This document shows, one piece after another, positions 5,945 through 8,551 of a DNA stretch of 8,551 bases. Position 1 is the first letter of the stretch; every line of letters begins with the position of its first letter. The notes beneath the pieces were generated by a model, which was not told where the DNA came from, did no database searches, and saw nothing but the letters and a program-made list of their open reading frames with translations. The DNA comes from Neisseria lactamica. GTDB taxonomy: Bacteria; Pseudomonadota; Gammaproteobacteria; Burkholderiales; Neisseriaceae. The stretch spans positions 1 through 8,551 of the forward strand of contig JUNU01000412.1 in assembly GCA_001067655.1 (NCBI GenBank), read 5' to 3'. A program made the translations under genes and the position numbers.

Positions 5945-5949
5945 ATCAT
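5944..5949 (+). promoter_or_regulatory. Possible -10 box for the Fic gene
   Basis: TATCAT (5/6 match to TATAAT) begins on the last T of the terminator hairpin. A partner -35 is poor: ATAGCA at 5921-5926, 17 bp upstream, matches 3/6. If used, it would give a leader of only about 10 nt, consistent with the absent Shine-Dalgarno. The alternative, TTGAAA (5857-5862, 5/6) as a -35, lacks a matching -10 and would place the hairpin in the leader. Confidence 0.2.
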
Positions 5950-5966
5950 TTAACCGAAACCCTAAA

Positions 5967-7034
5967 ATGTACTCAATCGAACAATTCCCTCCCGAAGCAG
6001 ATTTCGAAACGGTCGCCGTCTTGAAAAAACTGGCTTCCGCCCATCGTTATCTGGCCGAATTAAAAGGCATCTGCCGCAGTATTCCCAACCAAGGCATTCT
6101 GATTAACACGCTGTCTTTGCAGGAAGCCAAAGACAGTTCCGAAATCGAAAATATCATTACCACCCATGACGAACTGTTCCGTGCAGGAATATCGGCAAGC
6201 CAGTCTAGTCCTGCCATCAAAGAAGTGCAGAATTATGCTTCAGCACTGCATTGCGGCTTCGACCTTATCCAAGAACACGGAATGCTGACCAATAATCATA
6301 TTTTGACAATACAGGCCGAGTTGGAAAGAAACCGTGCCGGATTCCGCAAACAGTCGGGGACGATGCTGAAAAATGACCGTACCGGCAAAACCGTCTATAC
6401 GCCGCCGCAACATACGGACGACATCATTCGCCTGATGAGCAGATTGGAAGCATTTATCAACGACGACAACACGGAAAAACCTATCGACCCGCTTATCCGC
6501 ATGGCGCTGCTCCATCATCAGTTTGAAAGCATTCACCCGTTTTACGACGGCAACGGCAGAACAGGCAGGATTATCAATGTGCTGTATCTGGTTTTAACCG
6601 GATTGCTGGATATTCCCGTCTTATACCTCAGCCGCTATCTGGTGCGGAACAAAAGCGAATATTACCGCCTGCTGCAACATGTACGCGATACGGGTGAATG
6701 GGAAGACTGGTTGCTGTATATGCTGGAAGCCGTGGAACAAACCGCCAAGGACGGCATCGATACCGTGCAGCACATCCATCAAGCTATGCTGGACTACAAA
6801 CACCGCATCAGGCAAAACTTCAGCTTCTACAGCCAAGACCTGATTAACCACCTGTTCAATCATCCCTACACAAAAATCGATTTCCTGATGAAAACGCTGA
6901 ACGTTTCCCGCCCCAGTGCCGCCAAATATCTGGACGAACTGACGGAAGGCGGATTCCTGCACAAAGAAAAGATAGGTAGAAGCAACTACTATATTAATAT
7001 CGCACTAATGAATATTTTATTACCAACTGATTGA
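5967..7034 (+). CDS. Class II Fic-domain AMP-transferase with C-terminal winged helix
   Basis: Fic enzymes transfer AMP (rarely other nucleotides) from a nucleoside triphosphate to a Ser/Thr/Tyr hydroxyl of a target protein. The product is 355 aa. An N-terminal Fic_N domain begins around FPPEADFETV. The inhibitory helix motif [S/T]xxxE[G/N] appears as SSEIEN (57-62), so this is a self-inhibited class II enzyme. The flap KTVYTPPQ is at 141-148. The full catalytic motif HPFYDGNGRTGR is at 190-201 with catalytic His190, so it looks active. A C-terminal winged-helix-like region (about 290-345, with LNVSRPSAAKYLDEL) may bind DNA or a partner. The layout resembles the Shewanella-type Fic and is unlike the short class III meningococcal NmFic. 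The start fits the family N-terminus, but no Shine-Dalgarno precedes it. No uptake word lies in the gene and no separate antitoxin gene is nearby. The target is unknown. Confidence 0.93.
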   Translation: MYSIEQFPPEADFETVAVLKKLASAHRYLAELKGICRSIPNQGILINTLSLQEAKDSSEIENIITTHDELFRAGISASQSSPAIKEVQNYASALHCGFDLIQEHGMLTNNHILTIQAELERNRAGFRKQSGTMLKNDRTGKTVYTPPQHTDDIIRLMSRLEAFINDDNTEKPIDPLIRMALLHHQFESIHPFYDGNGRTGRIINVLYLVLTGLLDIPVLYLSRYLVRNKSEYYRLLQHVRDTGEWEDWLLYMLEAVEQTAKDGIDTVQHIHQAMLDYKHRIRQNFSFYSQDLINHLFNHPYTKIDFLMKTLNVSRPSAAKYLDELTEGGFLHKEKIGRSNYYINIALMNILLPTD

Positions 7035-7149
7035 TAACATTTGAAACTTACCCAATATCGAATCAATATATTGCTTACCTGACGCCCGATGGCTTATCGA
7101 TACAAACCGGCGTATAGTTCCAAATATTACAAACCCATCATCACCACCC

Positions 7150-7155
7150 AAGGAG
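7150..7155 (+). promoter_or_regulatory. Ribosome binding site that fixes the start of the secreted protein
   Basis: AAGGAG lies 8 nt upstream of ATG 7164. It decides in favour of this start over the in-frame ATG at 7089, which lacks a comparable site and would bury the signal peptide behind 25 residues. Confidence 0.8.
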
Positions 7156-7163
7156 TCCAAACC

Positions 7164-7505
7164 ATGAAACTTGTTTTGTTTGCCGCGCTGATTTCCTGTT
7201 TTTCCGTTGCTGCGTATGCGGCTTGTACCGACAGCCAGCAGCAGTGTGTGATTTATAAAAACGGTAATGTCGCGGCTGAAGGCGGCTGTTCGGTCAACAA
7301 GTGTCAGAATGCCGATGCGCAGGTATTGAAGTGGAAGCTGAAAAACGGTAAAGGCGTAACCGTCGAAATTGGGAAAAACGGCAAGGTTTTGGTGAACAAA
7401 AAACCTGGGGCGAAGGCGAACAACAGCAACGCGGCGGGCATGGGCTTGACGTGTTATGCCGCTGATGCGGACAAACGTGAGCAGTTCTGCTCGACCAATT
7501 ATTGA
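7164..7505 (+). CDS. Small secreted cysteine-rich protein of unknown function
   Basis: I do not recognise this 113-aa protein. It has a clear N-terminal signal peptide, MKLVLFAALI then SCFSVAAYA, with an AYA-A cleavage site after residue 19. The mature protein of about 94 aa has six cysteines (21, 28, 42, 47, 97, 109), which would allow three disulfides in the periplasm or outside the cell. The middle (54-84) is a Lys/Gly-rich stretch, KWKLKNGKGVTVEIGKNGKV, suggesting short beta hairpins. LISC at 9-12 resembles a lipobox but is too close to the N-terminus to be likely. A TATAGT (7113-7118) could be a -10 box without a good -35. The DUS hairpin terminator follows 17 bp after the stop. The gene stands between fic and the convergent prmA, with no partner that suggests a role. 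Confidence 0.8.
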   Translation: MKLVLFAALISCFSVAAYAACTDSQQQCVIYKNGNVAAEGGCSVNKCQNADAQVLKWKLKNGKGVTVEIGKNGKVLVNKKPGAKANNSNAAGMGLTCYAADADKREQFCSTNY

Positions 7506-7522
7506 TACGGGATCGGCATGAA

Positions 7523-7565
7523 AAAAGGTCGTCTGAAACCTGAATCGGTTTTCAGACGACCTTTT
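7523..7565. terminator. DUS-pair bidirectional terminator between convergent genes
   Basis: A perfect forward AG-muc DUS (7526-7537) and a perfect reverse copy (7551-7562) form an 18-bp stem with one bulged base. The arms read AAAAGGTCGTCTGAAACC and GGTTTTCAGACGACC-TTTT, with a 6-nt TGAATC loop. A-runs on one side and T-runs on the other allow termination of both the secreted-protein transcript and the prmA transcript. This is the classic Neisseria placement. Confidence 0.92.
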
Positions 7566-7582
7566 GTTTGAACGTATCGCTA

Positions 7583-8470
7583 TCAGCGTTTGACGCCGCT
7601 GAGCCTTGCCCAGCCTTCATCGATTTCGGCGGGTTCGATGTCGAACCATTGGCTGTAAATGCCGCTGAGTTCTTCAACTTGTTCGTCCAGTAAACCGGAC
7701 AACACGATGCGACCGCCCTGTTTGGTGCGGGCGGCGAGCATTTCGCCGAGCATGCGCAGGGGGTTGGCGAGGATGTTGGCGACGACAATGTCGAATTGTC
7801 CTTGCGGCAGGCCGTCGGGCAGGTAGAACTGTGCATCAACGTGGTTTTGTGCGGCGTTGTCCTTGCTGGCGCGGATCGCCTGTTCGTCAATGTCGACGCC
7901 GACGGCAGAACCTGCGCCGAGCTTGAGGGCAGCGATGGTCAGGATACCTGAGCCGCAGCCGTAGTCGAGGACGCTTTCGCCGCCTTTGAGTTGTGTGTCC
8001 AGCCACTTGAGGCAGAGGCGTGTGGTCGGATGGCTGCCGGTACCGAAGGCTAGCCCGGGATCGAGCTGGAGGTTGACGGCGTTGCTGTTCGGTGCTTCGT
8101 GCCAAGAGGGGGTAATCCACAGGCGTTCGGAAATTTGGATGGGGTCGAACTGCGCTTGGGTCAGGCGCACCCAGTCTTGGTCGGCAAGGATTTCGCTGGT
8201 GTATGCCAAGTCTTTCAACCCGCATGCTTGGCTGGCGGCTTGAATCATGGCTGCGGCATCGTCGTTTTCACCGAACAAGACGATGACTTTGCTTTGCTGC
8301 CAGATTTGTTCGGTCGGCATACCGGGTTCGCCGAAGATGGCTTGTTCGTTTTCAGTGCCTGCGTAGGCATCTTCGATGGCGGCGGAGAGTGCGCCGTGTT
8401 CCATCAGGGCGTCGGCGAGGCGTTCGGCGACGGCGTCGTTGACGTTGATGGTGATTTGTTGATAGGACAT
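7583..8470 (-). CDS. prmA: Ribosomal protein L11 methyltransferase
   Basis: PrmA is a cytoplasmic SAM-dependent enzyme that trimethylates ribosomal protein L11. The product is 295 aa, as usual for the family (E. coli 293). It has an N-terminal L11-recognition domain, then the family signature DPGLAFGTGSHPTT (137-150), SAM-binding motif I VLDYGCGSG (167-175), the acidic residue after strand 2 in GVDID (191-195), and the NILANPL motif (232-238). All key residues are present, so it should be active. The start precedes the conserved QQITINV strand. The Shine-Dalgarno is weak (GAGAAAG, about 6 nt upstream). A Correia element ends 31 bp upstream and may supply the -10 box. It is convergent with the secreted-protein gene and shares the DUS terminator. 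Confidence 0.97.
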   Translation of the reverse strand: MSYQQITINVNDAVAERLADALMEHGALSAAIEDAYAGTENEQAIFGEPGMPTEQIWQQSKVIVLFGENDDAAAMIQAASQACGLKDLAYTSEILADQDWVRLTQAQFDPIQISERLWITPSWHEAPNSNAVNLQLDPGLAFGTGSHPTTRLCLKWLDTQLKGGESVLDYGCGSGILTIAALKLGAGSAVGVDIDEQAIRASKDNAAQNHVDAQFYLPDGLPQGQFDIVVANILANPLRMLGEMLAARTKQGGRIVLSGLLDEQVEELSGIYSQWFDIEPAEIDEGWARLSGVKR

Positions 8471-8487
8471 GGTGGGCTTTCTCGGTG

Positions 8488-8499
8488 GGGTCGTCTGAA
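8488..8499 (+). repeat. DUS (11/12) between prmA and the Correia element
   Basis: GGGTCGTCTGAA has an intact 10-mer core and ends 2 bp before the CREE terminus. It has no inverted partner inside the window. Confidence 0.85.
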
Positions 8500-8505
8500 A
8501 TTATA
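8500..8505 (-). promoter_or_regulatory. Correia-junction -10 box, candidate prmA promoter
   Basis: On the minus strand the CREE terminus CCACTATA joins flanking AT, producing a perfect TATAAT. The predicted start is near 8493, leaving about a 22-nt leader before the prmA ATG. CREE ends are known to create promoters in this way in pathogenic Neisseria. No good -35 hexamer is visible at 16-18 bp (GTACTG at 17 bp), so strength is uncertain. Confidence 0.45.
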
Positions 8506-8551
8506 GTGGATTAACTTTAAACCAGTACGGCGTTGCCTCGCCTTGCCGTAC
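8502..8551 (+). repeat. Correia element (CREE), truncated by window edge
   Basis: It begins with the canonical TATAGTGGATTAAC terminus and continues through GTACGGCGTTGCCTCGCC to GCCTTGCCGTAC, which from memory marks the short (about 105 bp) CREE form without the internal insertion. Its first 43 bp match the left element in inverted orientation with one mismatch. The rest is outside the window. Confidence 0.9.

Noticed and set aside
7053..7073. CAATAT/ATATTG inverted repeat between fic and the secreted protein
   Set aside because: A six-base AT-rich palindrome with a 9-nt spacer is expected by chance in this AT-rich gap.
7089..7163. Longer start for the secreted protein
   Set aside because: It would put 25 residues before a clean signal peptide. 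The AAGGAG at 7150-7155 fits ATG 7164.
7197..7199. Lipobox (LISC, Cys12) in the small secreted protein
   Set aside because: An 11-residue lipoprotein signal would be too short, and the AYA-A site after residue 19 fits a normal signal peptidase I cut.

Overview
The window is a stretch of chromosome from a commensal Neisseria, most likely of the N. mucosa / N. sicca group. The main evidence is the DNA uptake sequence (DUS). The 12-mer AGGTCGTCTGAA (the 'mucosa' dialect, as I recall the published dialect list) occurs seven times perfectly and several more times with one mismatch. Correia-type repeats (CREE) at both ends and the gene content also point to Neisseriaceae. Assignment to species level is inference.

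Layout from left to right. Bases 1-57 are the end of a Correia element. recG (86-2128, minus strand) encodes the branch-migration helicase RecG. A 207-bp divergent region holds a DUS hairpin and a good sigma70 promoter. A surface lipoprotein gene (2336-3361, plus) has the NHBA/TbpB-like layout: lipobox, disordered proline-rich stalk, C-terminal beta-barrel domain. A 183-bp gap follows, with a long-range DUS inverted repeat enclosing a Correia-terminus-like palindrome with a TATAAT box. Then comes tex (3545-5821, plus), a transcription accessory / S1 RNA-binding protein. A very strong 19-bp hairpin lies at 5886-5944. A class II Fic AMP-transferase gene (5967-7034, plus) starts only 22 bp beyond it. 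A small secreted protein with six mature cysteines (7164-7505, plus) is followed by a DUS hairpin serving as a bidirectional terminator. prmA (7583-8470, minus) encodes the ribosomal protein L11 methyltransferase. A second Correia element, inverted relative to the first, runs off the right edge from 8502.

The genes do not form a functional pathway. recG and prmA are housekeeping genes on the minus strand that flank four plus-strand genes, each with its own intergenic signals. No defence island, prophage, IS transposase, CRISPR array, tRNA or rRNA was seen.

The most unusual signal is at tex. The gene is bracketed by two perfect copies of a different uptake dialect (AGGCTGCCTGAA, Simonsiella type from memory). 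It carries a third foreign-dialect word near its end (AAGCAGCCTGCA, Kingella type from memory), while its interior carries the resident mucosa dialect plus meningococcal-lineage words. This looks like a record of cross-genus natural transformation. Second-tier points are a likely Correia-generated promoter for prmA, the Fic gene placed directly behind a terminator without a Shine-Dalgarno, and an NHBA-like lipoprotein without the arginine-rich heparin-binding motif.
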